NCBI GenBank assembly: GCA_003988855.1
Contig: QYAI01000022.1
Coordinates: forward strand, 186,001-250,000
Source: Arachnopeziza araneosa
Taxonomy: Eukaryota; Ascomycota; Leotiomycetes; Helotiales; Arachnopezizaceae
Direction of reading: 5' to 3'
Length of the DNA: 64,000 nucleotides
A program made the position numbers and the translations under genes. The notes beneath the pieces were generated by a model that did not search any database, had not been told where the DNA came from, and saw nothing but the letters and a program-made list of their open reading frames with translations. Below are positions 33,351 through 43,770 of the stretch, piece after piece; the stretch's first letter is position 1, and each line of letters begins with the position of its first letter.

Positions 33351-34113
33351 AAAACTAACGGCGAAGATGTAAAATACCCATTACGATCCGGACCACAGCT
33401 GCTAATAAGCACCTGACGATTCACACGATCGTTTTAAAATGCTGTAAAACACCTACACCACTCAGTCCTCTTCACCTCCTGTCTTAGATTTGGCATTGCA
33501 GAGCGATTTGAACATCTTCTAAGGAACGAGGAACATGTAAAATAATAGCTAAACCCAAAAACAAGAGAAACTTGAATAATCCTGCAGCTCCAAAGTATGC
33601 GAGAAGTTGCAACCTTGGAAAATGACTAATGACAAGTCTTGAATACTAATGGCACATTTACGAAGTTATTGCGTGGCGCCGTGCCACTGGTTGAGACATG
33701 GACAAATCCTTCATCAGGTAGCAATATCATCCTAGCCCAAGTTGTAGAAATGAATATAAATATCTGCCTTGTTACTTCCTAGAAGCGCTAAAGAAGTGAC
33801 GTTGACTCTGAAACCGAAATCAACAGCTTGTGCTTATGTAAGCAATAACCCCACCATGCGAAATCAGTTGCTCACAACAACAGCCAAGTCTTGACGATAA
33901 ACACTCGATATCCATTCTCCTATTCTCGAGTCCTGCTTTCGAGTTAACGTCTTTCCAAGCAAACCATATTAAGACCTCCTGTATGTCACCTTGCTATTCA
34001 CCTCTCCAACACTCCCCACTTCATACGCTCTCAAGGAAGCCTAACTATCGCTGACAACACCTTTCGCAGAGTCTACTATCAACACTGCTTGTCGCACAAA
34101 CTCATCTAGCATC
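33351..34113. other. Intergenic, HSP60 3' end and cofilin promoter
   Basis: AT-rich with no ORF of interest; a CT-rich stretch near 33910-34060 likely belongs to the cofilin promoter or 5' UTR. Confidence 0.4.
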
Positions 34114-34915
34114 ATGGTGAGCAGATTTCAAGTCTGAACAGCTGATAGTATATGCTAATACAATACGCAACAGTCTCAATCAGGGTCTGTCCCACCTTTC
34201 CGCCCCTCCAACCCCGCTTGGTGTTTGAAAACCCGTCCATTCAAAAACGAACCATTAGTATATTTGAGATACACATAGCTGATATGCTCTTTGGATAGCG
34301 CTCAAGTAGATCCTGCGTGCATCACCGAGTTCGAGAAGCTCCGACTTGGCAAGAGCGTGAAGTACATTATTTTCAAGATGTCCGACAACTACAAGAACAT
34401 CGTTGTTGAGGAGACGAGCGAGAATGGTGACTGGGATGTTTTCCGCGAGAAACTCGTTAATGCTAAAGCCAAGACCAAGTCGGTTCGTGGTCCTATGTTC
34501 GATTTTAGATGAAGACCAGAATATGCCGGAAAGCGGGTTGCTGATAGAATAACGGATATAGGGAGCCATTACCAAAGGCCCAAGATACGCTGTTTATGAT
34601 TTCCACTATGAAATACCAGGAGAAGGAGAAAGGTTTGTTTTGAAGGATATGCAGCAACTTGAAGTGACTAATTTTGTTTAGGAACAAGATTACCTTCATC
34701 GCATGGAGCCCAGATGATGCTGGTATTCAGGTAAGCAAAATCTTTTCAATGCCAAGTATTTTGTTAAGCCTCTATAGCCTAAGATGGTGTACGCCTCTTC
34801 TAAAGACGCCATCAAGCGCGCTTTGACTGGTATCGCTGTTGAACTCCAAGCCAACGACGAAGATTCCATCGAGTACACTACTGTTCTAAGCAAGGTTTCC
34901 AAAGGCCTAGCATAG
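34114..34915 (+). CDS. COF1: Cofilin/ADF actin-severing protein
   Basis: Six exons (34114-34116, 34174-34184, 34299-34482, 34562-34632, 34682-34730, 34778-34915) join in frame to 151 aa, close to the family's ~143-153. The first coding exon is the ATG alone. After SQSG come FEKLRLGKSVKYIIFKM, RYAVYDFHYE, KITFIAWSPDDAGI, KMVYASSKDAIKRAL and the C-terminal VLSKVSKG, all ADF-homology landmarks including the long actin-binding helix. It severs and depolymerises actin filaments in cortical patches. The many small exons make naive ORF calling fail here. Confidence 0.95.
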
Positions 34916-35355
34916 ATCTTCCTTCGAATAAACAATTGAGAAGTGGTTCACAACGAGAAATTAAAGGGACGAGGACAAGTGGTATCAAATGGATTTGTAT
35001 GGGAGGAAACCGTCTTTCATTGGTGCTGGGTTCATACTCATTTGCCTGCGATGATAACATGCATAGTAAGGCGACTCTTGTTCGACTTCTCTTTTCGTTG
35101 CGGAGGAAATGAGTTGGGGGAAGATAGTAGTTAGGGTATTCTGATATGGAGTAGTGGGCTGGAGCGTGATGACATATCAAAAGCCAAGTCTTGACATTCT
35201 CTCGGCCCGTCCTGTGCTTCTTTCTATCACTTTCAAGTACTGGAACGATGCATAATTGTGTTCCCTGGTTGGCACCTTCTTAACGCCATGCTCACTTTAC
35301 CTCCCAGCCCAATGCCATTTCCTATGGGAACTCACTTTTCTCGAAGGATTTGCGC
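34916..35355. other. Intergenic between convergent genes
   Basis: 3' UTRs of cofilin (plus) and the Get5-like gene (minus). No other feature is seen. Confidence 0.4.
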
Positions 35356-36022
35356 CTATTTCTCAGCCTCAACTGCCTTTTTGAATAGTCCCCAGACTCT
35401 CTCTCCTTCCTCTTCGTCCTTCAACCTCTGTACTAAGTACCCCTTCAAATCCGACCAAAAGGCCTCACTCTTCAGTATTTCGGCGCCTTTCCCAATCCCT
35501 AACCCCTCGGACAAAACTGTAGGTTCTTTCTCCACCTCCTCCTTCCTGGGTGCCCCACCAATAACCATTACGCTAAACTCCATCTTCCCCTCTCCCTCAG
35601 ATACTAAATCCTTTAGGATCTTACTATCTGGTACAGGCTTCTTATTATACAATAGCTTAAGTTTAGCGATCGGTATTGAAGTGCTGCTGGAAAGTGATTC
35701 CTTGAGAGAAAGGATGGAGGTAGAGAGAGATTGACCGGATAGTGTCAAGTCTAATGGCGGATTGCGGAGGCTCTTGAGAGAAATAGTAATACTCTGCTCT
35801 GCACCTGGTGCAAGCTTGATCTTCTTCGCAAGATGTTTTGATTGTTTGGGAAGAATGTACTGAAGATCATTAGTTGACTGACGTTATTGATAAGTAGGAA
35901 GTTAAACGTACTGCGCTGCGCGCGGGATAAGTTTTGGGATCTTCAACATGATCGGCAGAGAGCTTTGTAGGTCTAGAATCGAGAGTTGTGAGGAATGATT
36001 TGGCGAATGAAAGTTCCGTCAT
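35356..36022 (-). CDS. Get5/Mdy2-type ubiquitin-like protein
   Basis: Exons 36022-35912 and 35859-35356 join in frame to 204 aa. The N-terminus (MTELSFAKSFLTTLDSRP) is a helical Get4-binding type segment. A ubiquitin-like domain follows (LKSLRNPPLDLTLS, IPIAKLKLLYNKKPVPDSK, MEFSVMVIGG). The C-terminal ~35 residues (FWSDLKGYLVQRLKDEEE, ending WGLFKKAVEAEK) fit the Get5 dimerisation helices. Get5 works with Get4 and Sgt2 in handing tail-anchored proteins to the GET pathway. It is divergent from NOP2, with start codons about 240 bp apart. Assignment rests on domain order and motif recall. Confidence 0.82.
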
Positions 36023-36258
36023 TTTGAGTGCTTGCTGCTGACGGAGAGATGTCTACAAACTTCATATGACAATTGTGGAGGGAAATCCAGTAAGGCGGAA
36101 TAGGCTCGGATCGTAAAGTCTTGGCGTCGGCGATAACAACCCCCGCTAGCGTCTTATCAGCACAAAAAAAGTTTCTGGAGCTCAAACTTCCGTTACTCGA
36201 AGATCAAATTAAATTTCGTACCCAATTCTCTCTATCGACTTTTAAAGGATCAGTCAAA

Positions 36259-38319
36259 ATGGGTGTCGGTCGAAGAATGAAGAAACAGGGTCCGCCCGAA
36301 CCATTGGACGAAGCACATTTTACGAATCTGAAGCGCAAAGCGGGCATGTCTGTTACTGAAAGCAGAGCAGAGAGCAAGCAGTATGAGAGAGAAAACAAGA
36401 AACGGAGGACGGGCGGGAAAAACGTGGATACCTCCAAGGCAAAGAATGGGAAGAAAGACAAGAAATTATCTGCGAATGGTCTACCAAGTCAAAAGTCTTC
36501 TGCGAAGAAGTCAAGGAAAGTGGAGGTCGCTCCATTGCCAGAGTCTAATGAGGATATGGAGGGTGCGGACAGCGACGAGGAGGTATTAATGGGTGATGAA
36601 TTTAATGACCTTTCTGGCGAAGAATCGGAAGAAGCAGAAGGTGGTCTTAGAAATGATTTCCTAGAGTCCGATTCTGAAGTCTATGACTCCGAAGAAGACC
36701 ATGCTACAGGCAAAGCCATGTTCTCAGAAGATGAAGACGATTCGAATGGAGAAGAGAAGCTAACTGCGGCCAACATCGCGGGATTGTCGAGGAAACTGGA
36801 TGAGCAGATGGCTGAGGAAGCCGAGGAAGCAGAAGCTGAGTTACAAGAGGCGGCGATGCAGACAAACATAGCTGGGGACAAGCCGCATATCTTCGACGAT
36901 TCGGATGAGGAGGATGGAGCGACAGGTGTTAAAACCAATGCTTTATTAGCACCAGATTTGCAGCTATTACGTTCAAGAATAAACGACACGATCAGAGTTC
37001 TGGATGATTTTTCCAACCTGGCCGAGGAGGGAAGGTCGAGAGCAGAATATACAGCGCAGTTGATTAAGGACATCTGCGCATACTACGGTTACTCTGAATA
37101 TTTGGCAGAGAAGTTATTTAATCTCTTCCCACCAAAAGAGGCATTTGCTTTCTTCGAAGCCAACGAAACGCCTCGTCCAGTCGTTATCCGTACGAATACT
37201 CTCCGTACTCACCGTCGAGATCTTGCGCAAGCTCTGATCAACCGTGGAGTTACATTAGAGCCCGTAGGCAAATGGTCAAAAATCGGACTTCAAATTTTCG
37301 AATCGACAGTCCCGTTAGGCGCAACACCAGAATACCTAGCAGGCCATTACATTCTACAAGCCGCAAGTTCATTCTTACCTGTCATGGCTCTAGCTCCCCA
37401 GGAAAATGAGAGGGTTTTGGATATGGCATCAGCTCCCGGCGGTAAAACAACACATATTGCAGCATTGATGAAGAATACCGGCTGTATTTTCGCGAATGAT
37501 TCCAACAAAACCAGAGCCAAAGGATTGATTGGTAACATTCACAGACTTGGAGCTAAGAATGTTATTGTCTGTAACTACGATGCAAGAGAATTCCCAAAAG
37601 TTATCGGTGGATTCGACAGAGTATTACTCGATGCCCCTTGTTCAGGCACAGGCGTAATTGCAAAAGATCCGAGTGTCAAAACAAACAAGACAGAGAAGGA
37701 TTTTCTCATGTTACCCCATCTACAAAAGCAACTACTTCTAGCAGCCATCGATTCTGTGGATCACGCCAGCAAAACAGGTGGCTACATTGTCTACTCGACC
37801 TGTTCCGTGACAGTCGAAGAGAACGAAGGAGTGGTAGATTACGTTCTCCGTAAACGGCCAAACGTCAAACTTGTCGAAACAAACCTCACATTTGGCAAAG
37901 AAGGCTTCACCGCTTACATGGGCAAGAGTTTCCACTCCTCTCTTAAGCTTACGAGACGATACTATCCGCACGCTTACAACGTCGATGGTTTCTTCGTCTC
38001 GAAATTCAAAAAATTCGGTCCTTCACCAAAGGGCTCTTCTTCTAATAACGGTAATGGCGTACAGAAAGAGGTTGACGAACTAGATGTGGATAAACGACCT
38101 GTACCGGAGACGGAAGAAGAAGCCAACAATGACTTCGGTGGTTGGGATGAGGAGGAAGATGAGGTGTATATGGAGCGTGCGAAGAAGACGAGTCTTAAAC
38201 GGAGAGGAAAGGATCCCAAAGCTGACAAGAGTAAGAGTAAGAGGGTCACGGACGCGGGTAGCACCCCTAAGAAGCCTGTGGATGGGAATTTAAGTGTGAA
38301 GAAGGGCAAAAGTACGTGA
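36259..38319 (+). CDS. NOP2: 25S rRNA (cytosine-C5) methyltransferase NOP2
   Basis: Single exon, 686 aa from the ATG at 36259; the frame is open further upstream but has no ATG before it. A basic N-terminus (MGVGRRMKKQGPPEPL) and long acidic/Lys-rich regions suit a nucleolar protein. The methyltransferase core has the SAM-binding VLDMASAPGGKTTHIAAL, FANDSNKTRAKGL, VLLDAPCSGTG (first active Cys) and IVYSTCSVTVEENEGVVDY (catalytic Cys), with the C-terminal HAYNVDGFFVSKFKKFGPS. It methylates domain IV of the large-subunit rRNA and is needed for 60S assembly. The C-terminal tail is Lys-rich and low complexity. Confidence 0.97.
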   Translation: MGVGRRMKKQGPPEPLDEAHFTNLKRKAGMSVTESRAESKQYERENKKRRTGGKNVDTSKAKNGKKDKKLSANGLPSQKSSAKKSRKVEVAPLPESNEDMEGADSDEEVLMGDEFNDLSGEESEEAEGGLRNDFLESDSEVYDSEEDHATGKAMFSEDEDDSNGEEKLTAANIAGLSRKLDEQMAEEAEEAEAELQEAAMQTNIAGDKPHIFDDSDEEDGATGVKTNALLAPDLQLLRSRINDTIRVLDDFSNLAEEGRSRAEYTAQLIKDICAYYGYSEYLAEKLFNLFPPKEAFAFFEANETPRPVVIRTNTLRTHRRDLAQALINRGVTLEPVGKWSKIGLQIFESTVPLGATPEYLAGHYILQAASSFLPVMALAPQENERVLDMASAPGGKTTHIAALMKNTGCIFANDSNKTRAKGLIGNIHRLGAKNVIVCNYDAREFPKVIGGFDRVLLDAPCSGTGVIAKDPSVKTNKTEKDFLMLPHLQKQLLLAAIDSVDHASKTGGYIVYSTCSVTVEENEGVVDYVLRKRPNVKLVETNLTFGKEGFTAYMGKSFHSSLKLTRRYYPHAYNVDGFFVSKFKKFGPSPKGSSSNNGNGVQKEVDELDVDKRPVPETEEEANNDFGGWDEEEDEVYMERAKKTSLKRRGKDPKADKSKSKRVTDAGSTPKKPVDGNLSVKKGKST

Positions 38320-38494
38320 TTGATCAGCGACGGTTGCATTATTGGTGTTTGGGTTGGCAACCAAAATGTCTGCTATTCAGACTATGCTGATTCCTGAATA
38401 AATTTCTCTGATACTGGAAAATCTACGCTTCATAATTGCATCCATGTTACCTTCCACCCCCAACCCAGAGCGAACGCTTCTTACTCTCAATCAT

Positions 38495-38799
38495 TTATTC
38501 CTCAATCCTCCTCCACTGCTTTCCCTTCCTGTCTTCATACCATCTGCAAACCTTCCTGTCGCGCTATACTCTGGACCCAGTCTCCAATTTCTGTCGAGAA
38601 CTTCTACCGTTGGCTCATCAGGCATGATTTACTCGACTAGTTCATCATGTGGAAACTCTATGCTCATTTCTTGCCGCTCAGCTTCTGCTTTGGATTCATC
38701 GGATTCTTCATGGTTTGGGGCATTCTTGCATTCTTCCTTGTCTCCAGGTATGGAAGAAGAAGTGCTGTTGCCGGTGTGGTTGGAGGCATTCCCTGACAT
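38495..38799 (-). CDS. Small 71-aa acidic protein with intron
   Basis: Exons 38799-38633 and 38543-38495 join in frame to 71 aa. The chosen start (GCCATGTC) has a good context; an earlier ATG in another frame is about 28 bp upstream. The product is Asn/Ser-rich, then acidic (HEESDESKAEAERQE), then HDELVEWYEDRKGKQWRR. The intron has a GTAAAT donor and TTTGCAG acceptor. A TATATAAAA box lies about 120 bp before the start, suggesting a strongly or stress-driven gene. It lies tail-to-tail with NOP2. No family was recognised. Confidence 0.6.
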
Positions 38800-38916
38800 G
38801 GCTGACTTGGTTTGCGGCGTTGCATGGTGTGGTTTAATGTAGTCGTCAATGCGCGTGCTGATAGCTTGGTTATTGATTGCGATATGTCAAGTCAGGTTGT
38901 GAGCGAGCGTGGAGGG

Positions 38917-38925
38917 TTTTATATA
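38917..38925 (-). promoter_or_regulatory. TATA box of the 71-aa gene
   Basis: The reverse complement reads TATATAAAA in a C-rich context, followed by a plausible transcription start some 30 bp downstream. Good match, but position-based only. Confidence 0.55.
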
Positions 38926-39623
38926 GATCGTGAAAAGGTTCTTGGTCTTGAATCGAAACACGCAGTGAATCACTGTCAACTCAAGATCACTTTGGTATTA
39001 CTCACTACTGAAAGAATGAAATTTGTAGTAAGAGAGATGAGATGAGATAAATATTATCGCAGCGTAAACAACTCTGCAGCCTGCAACCTGTAACAAAAAT
39101 ATCAAACACTTGGAAGGTTTGCTAGGACCATGAAGAGGGGACTCGATCTTAGCTCAGAGAAATCAATGCAAACAATAAGAGCTTTGAGAAATTCTATTGG
39201 GAGCCTGATAGTATATTACCAAACAGTTGATTCCTTACAGTTGTTGAACCAAAGGGAGATCGCTCAGTGCGAGTCAACTCGCGTCGCTTCATTAGTGGGT
39301 AGAGTACACCATGCAATACACGTACGTGAGTTTTGGCATATCAAAAAGCTATCATAGGCAAGCATCCTTTCTCTGGCGACTCGGACTGAGCCAAGGGATG
39401 TTCAATTATTCTTGAAACCGAGCCTAAGATGGATGACGAGTTTGAAGATTAATAATAGATATGCACGAAATTCATGAAAATCATTACTGCAAAAAGCCCT
39501 TGACAAGTCTCGAGTTGATCAGTTAAAGTAATTGTCTGACCTTTCATGTTGCACAAAGTTGTGCAAGGTTGTACCACGTGATTATCTGCATAAGGATAGA
39601 AGTGCCGACATAAACATGTTTCA

Positions 39624-41078
39624 GTGTTTCGTTCGCCAAATTCGGGCAAATGGAGCTTCACCTACAGTGACAACCGGACGAAAGAATGCCTCTCACGGGA
39701 TCAGCGGCCCATAGAACAGCCAGAGGCATATCATGAGGCACTACCTTCCTCGTTCCTTCTGTTTCTCGAATGTTTTCATAAGAATCCTTCTGAATCCTTT
39801 ACCGACAAGTACTTGTATGAACTGATTATTGCATGTGATCCGGGAGAACATCAACATCTTTACTCACCAAACATGCAAGCCGCAATTGTCCCTCCACGAG
39901 TTGAAGAGCTGTTGGGGCCGCTATTGGCTACTTTACCAGCTGCATCAATTTCTCCGTCTCCTCCAGAAGCGCTCCTCCCTCTTCTTTCGCCCATACTACG
40001 CCAGCGCGTCCAGCTCCTCTCAGCTTCGGCCGACGAACCTTGGCTTCCTCTCCTCTGCTACGACTCCTCAAAGTCCTCGGCTTTATCTGCTGCCGCGCGG
40101 AGTGAACGACTCGAACCTCATCCTGTGTCGGGAGAAGTGGAAGTAGACTGGGAATACGATGTCGAGACTCAATACAAGAGAGTAGACTCAGAGACGCTCC
40201 AGAGCCTTGTGTCTCACACCGATCTCCAACTCTCTGTGCGGTTGGTATGGTGCGTGAACGACGAATCCGGAGGTGGCGATGGCTGGAGAATAGGAGAGGT
40301 CAATATCTGGGAACCGACAGATCTGACTTGGGGAAAATACACGATCCCAGAAGCTGAAGATGCGTTTCGCTCCACTTCTCAACATGCACCGCTGTCATCC
40401 TACAACCGCAACAATGGCACGAACTCCCTCCTCACACCAGAAGCAGAGAATAACGAAGAGGATGACGACGATTACTGGGCTCAATACGACAACACACCCG
40501 CACGAACTCCGGCTCCCAAACAGTCTCCAGCTCCGCAAAACCTAAGGGCAGATCAGCAGGTAAATGGCGATGAAGACTCCTACTACGCGCAATATGCCTC
40601 TGTGCAACCAGCGATGGACAACCATGACCCCGACGAAGCGCAAGCAAACGGCGAAGTTGAAACCTCACTTGGCCAAGATGAAATTACCCATCACCTACAC
40701 CATCATCAGAGGTTCGAGAGCATACCGCAGAACGAACTTCAGAATTCAAGCTTCGCATGGTCGGATGGACAGGATGAAATTGATGTGCCTATGATATACA
40801 ACGACCATACTCCTGATGAAAGTGACATTGCTCATCCACGGCCAGGATCAAGTACAGGGAGCAGTGGAAGTGACACAGTTGCGAGATTAGAGAAGAGAGC
40901 AGCAAAGGAATCAGAAACTCGGGAGCAGAGTGAGGTGGGTATTAAAAGACATATTGGAAGCAGTGTCAAGTCGCTGTACAGATTGGCACGAACAGCAGGT
41001 ATTGATCGAGAAGAATTTGAGCGCATCATCAGGACGGAACTGGATTGCTTGGCTCTGATGGATGATGAAGAAGTTTGA
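39624..41078 (+). CDS. Conserved fungal protein of unknown function
   Basis: An uninterrupted frame of 484 codons. The conserved-looking part starts at YHEALPSSFLLFLECFHKNP and continues FTDKYLYELIIACDPGEHQH, PRVEELLGPLLA and PWLPLLCYD. A beta-rich stretch (EVDWEYDVETQYKRV, LVWCVNDESGGGDGWRIGEV) follows, then an acidic Gln/Asn/Pro-rich middle (DDDDYWAQYDNTP). The C-terminal helix is GSSVKSLYRLARTAGIDREEF. No in-frame ATG occurs before the conserved part, so the true start must lie in an upstream exon that I could not place; the 5' boundary given is only the open frame. Function unknown. Confidence 0.72.
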   Translation: MFRSPNSGKWSFTYSDNRTKECLSRDQRPIEQPEAYHEALPSSFLLFLECFHKNPSESFTDKYLYELIIACDPGEHQHLYSPNMQAAIVPPRVEELLGPLLATLPAASISPSPPEALLPLLSPILRQRVQLLSASADEPWLPLLCYDSSKSSALSAAARSERLEPHPVSGEVEVDWEYDVETQYKRVDSETLQSLVSHTDLQLSVRLVWCVNDESGGGDGWRIGEVNIWEPTDLTWGKYTIPEAEDAFRSTSQHAPLSSYNRNNGTNSLLTPEAENNEEDDDDYWAQYDNTPARTPAPKQSPAPQNLRADQQVNGDEDSYYAQYASVQPAMDNHDPDEAQANGEVETSLGQDEITHHLHHHQRFESIPQNELQNSSFAWSDGQDEIDVPMIYNDHTPDESDIAHPRPGSSTGSSGSDTVARLEKRAAKESETREQSEVGIKRHIGSSVKSLYRLARTAGIDREEFERIIRTELDCLALMDDEEV

Positions 41079-42496
41079 TTTCTGATTTTGAGGAAAATCA
41101 TCTGCATATTGGCGTTATGTCTGCATATCCGGACGAAGCATTGCATACTTGGAGTGATTTGCATTTCTAGGGCACACTTGGACGGCGGCTCATAAGGGAA
41201 ACGGCTATTGATATGTAGTCTATACTTCTCAAGCAAATAAAAATGATAAACTTATTCGTGGCTTTACACTTACACACGTGGTAGAATTCGGTTTCTTCGC
41301 TGGGCATTGCGGTTTAGAGAGATTTCGGATTCAAGGAAACAATCTATTCTTCTCCTCCCCTTGAACTCCGCGCTTGTGATTGTCTCGGATTAATCTTCTC
41401 CACTTTCTGCAATTTAAATGACACTCTCATTCTCCGCTTCGCCTATGAGGCTTAATGTAGCTATCAAATAAACTGTCACCTTGATTCTCAAGCTATCGTT
41501 CCCTCACCATCGTGTTGGATGCAGTATGCTTCGACTCTAATATCTACCGCTCACAGGCCTCGGGCTTGCAGTTTTAACAATCATATTCTTGAATCACTTT
41601 TCGTTGAGTTGCCGCTTCTCAACATGAGAGGGTCACATTGACGTATGAGTTGTCGAACGCAAGGTTTGCAGGAAGAATTGTTTACAACACCCCTAGAAGA
41701 AGCGACGCAGAGCAGCTAACAAAGGGAAGAGCAGTGCTCTTTTATTTTCAGACGAAATTCCCAGCGCCGCTGGATTCACATCTCTTTCGAGCTTTAAACC
41801 TGTAATAAGATAAGGCATATTAAGCCGTTTCCCCGAAATTGCTCCAGGCCGAAGTAGCTACCCTCGCTTAAAGGGCAGTCTAAGCGAGGGAAATATCAAC
41901 CCCTATTGTAGCAGATCCCCATTTACTGAATAGAGCATAGTTTTTTTTTCCTAGTTGCATTTCATTGATTACATGTATCAAAGCAGATTTTTGGGACCAA
42001 AATCCTATAAGTGAAGGCTCAGGAAGTAATAGCAAAAAAGGTCCAAGGTCTTGACGACGACAATACAAAGCTTAAAAATGCCGAAAAAGTCAACGATTAA
42101 GATAGGCGCCACAACAACGTGGTAAGTGCAATAGTAAAGGAGGCTAAGAAGGCACCAAGAGGGAAGAGAAGACGACTGTCAGATGAACGATCGGAACCTG
42201 TTAATAACAACACAACATCCCAAGGATTATATAGTGTTGCAGATAAGAGCATCGACAGGATAGCAACAGCGAAAGGTAACAACGAAAGTAATCCAGAAAA
42301 TGACGAACAGGTGACACATTTGCGATATTTAAATATTTACAAAGAAGCTGAAAAAGAATAGGATCTCGAAGTTCCAGAGTCGAACCCCGTATTTACAGAG
42401 AAGGACGATGAAGTCGAATTTTCCCACACAAAAGTCATACTACGGCGCGGTTCTCTTTTCTTCTATTCGACTACCGGAACTCGATATAAGAAATAA
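41079..42496. other. Intergenic, with a short basic ORF
   Basis: Mostly AT-rich. At 42078 an ATG starts MPKKSTIKIGA and meets a GTAAGT at 42120. The frame at 42119-42361 encodes a basic, NLS-like KKAPRGKRRRLSDER stretch. Neither could be joined convincingly to the downstream kinase-like ORF. Confidence 0.3.
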
Positions 42497-43108
42497 ATGC
42501 AAATTGATCTCACAAAGCTCGATATTCATCCAATTCCACAGACCCACACCTACCCAATTCTTCTAACTCAAGCTCCCATTCCACTACCTCCACATGTTTT
42601 TCTTAAATGGCCCGACTTGATCGCCTATGCCGATTCACAATGCCTGACCAAAATCAGCGCGTTATTTATGCATGAGGCTCACATGTGTGAGATGATCAAA
42701 CGATCTCCACACTTTAATGTGGCTAAGTACTTTGGCTGTGTAATTAACAAGGACGGCAAAATATCGGAACTGTGCTTTGCAAGATACAAAAAAACTCTCA
42801 ACCAAACGGTCAAAGATGGTGAAATTTTCGATCGGAAGGCGTACTTAGATGATATCAGGGCGGGGGTCGAAAATCTTCACAGCTTGGGAATGATTCATTG
42901 CGATATCAATCCGCACAATGTGTTCGCAGATGTAGAAAACTTTGTCATTGGAGACTTTAATTCATGTACATTTGAAGGAGATGATCTTGGGACGAAGGCT
43001 GGCACTGATGGTTGGACGAGCGATGATTTTTTTCTTGCACAGCGTGAGAATGACTGGTTTGGATCCGCAAAGATCGAACAGTTTCTTTTTCCTTCAACAG
43101 AACAGTAA
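42497..43108 (+). CDS. Atypical protein-kinase-like ORF, probably inactive or partial
   Basis: 203 aa. A kinase C-lobe is visible: HSLGMIHCDINPHNVF occupies the catalytic loop (HCD instead of HRD, Asn kept) and FVIGDFNSCTF the Mg-binding loop (DFN instead of DFG). FMHEAHMCEMIKRSP may be helix C with its Glu. A Gly-rich loop and a clear beta-3 Lys are not seen, and the frame ends in the activation segment (GTDGWTSDDFF) without APE or the rest of the C-lobe. Similar degenerate kinases are frequent in accessory parts of fungal genomes. A pseudokinase or a 3'-truncated gene are both possible. Confidence 0.6.
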   Translation: MQIDLTKLDIHPIPQTHTYPILLTQAPIPLPPHVFLKWPDLIAYADSQCLTKISALFMHEAHMCEMIKRSPHFNVAKYFGCVINKDGKISELCFARYKKTLNQTVKDGEIFDRKAYLDDIRAGVENLHSLGMIHCDINPHNVFADVENFVIGDFNSCTFEGDDLGTKAGTDGWTSDDFFLAQRENDWFGSAKIEQFLFPSTEQ

Positions 43109-43770
43109 AAGATTCAAATATCCAGAATACGGACAACTCCCGCTTCCCAAATAACTGAACTAATCCAACAACAGTCAATATCATCTACGCTCGCATCATC
43201 CAGGATCCACACTAGTTCACGCCGTTCCGCTCTATCGGTTTAGGATGTCGCTGGAGGGGTTGATGGAGCTGGTGGTGAAGGTTTGACGTAACTGTCGGAA
43301 TATTTGCAGCTATTCTTTGCACAATCCTGTATTCTACTTCTTCAAGCCGCGAAAGTTCGGTCTATCTACTCAAAGGCCAGAAACCGAAACCACCTAGCTA
43401 TCCTGAAACCCGGTGGCTTGTATGTAGCAAAGCCCCAAAAACGTCAAAGGGACTTTCGAGACATGTCGTCCTCATGAAGACGTTGAAACCGAGCTGACAA
43501 GATATTAAAAACTTTCAATCTGCAGGACTTCAATATTTGACATGGTATCAGAGCTGCAGTGCCGAGTGTTGGCTGCGCCATCCCTATTCTGTCTTCTCCA
43601 TCATGACTCGGCTTTGGAATTAAGATTTAGATCCGGAATGCTTGCATCAATAGCTGGCCTATCATTCTTTTGGATTAATCGATTATTTCAGCCGTTGGTT
43701 TTCCTACTCAGCCATCAGAATATTCCTTCAAATTCCCAAATCAATTGTGCTCTCAAATCCAAGTATCAAT
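43109..43770. other. Intergenic, nothing convincing
   Basis: Might hold decayed C-terminal kinase sequence, but frames are interrupted. No feature is called. Confidence 0.3.

Noticed and set aside
36121..36258. N-terminal extension of NOP2
   Set aside because: The extended frame has no ATG; MGVGRRMKKQG at 36259 is the natural start of the family.
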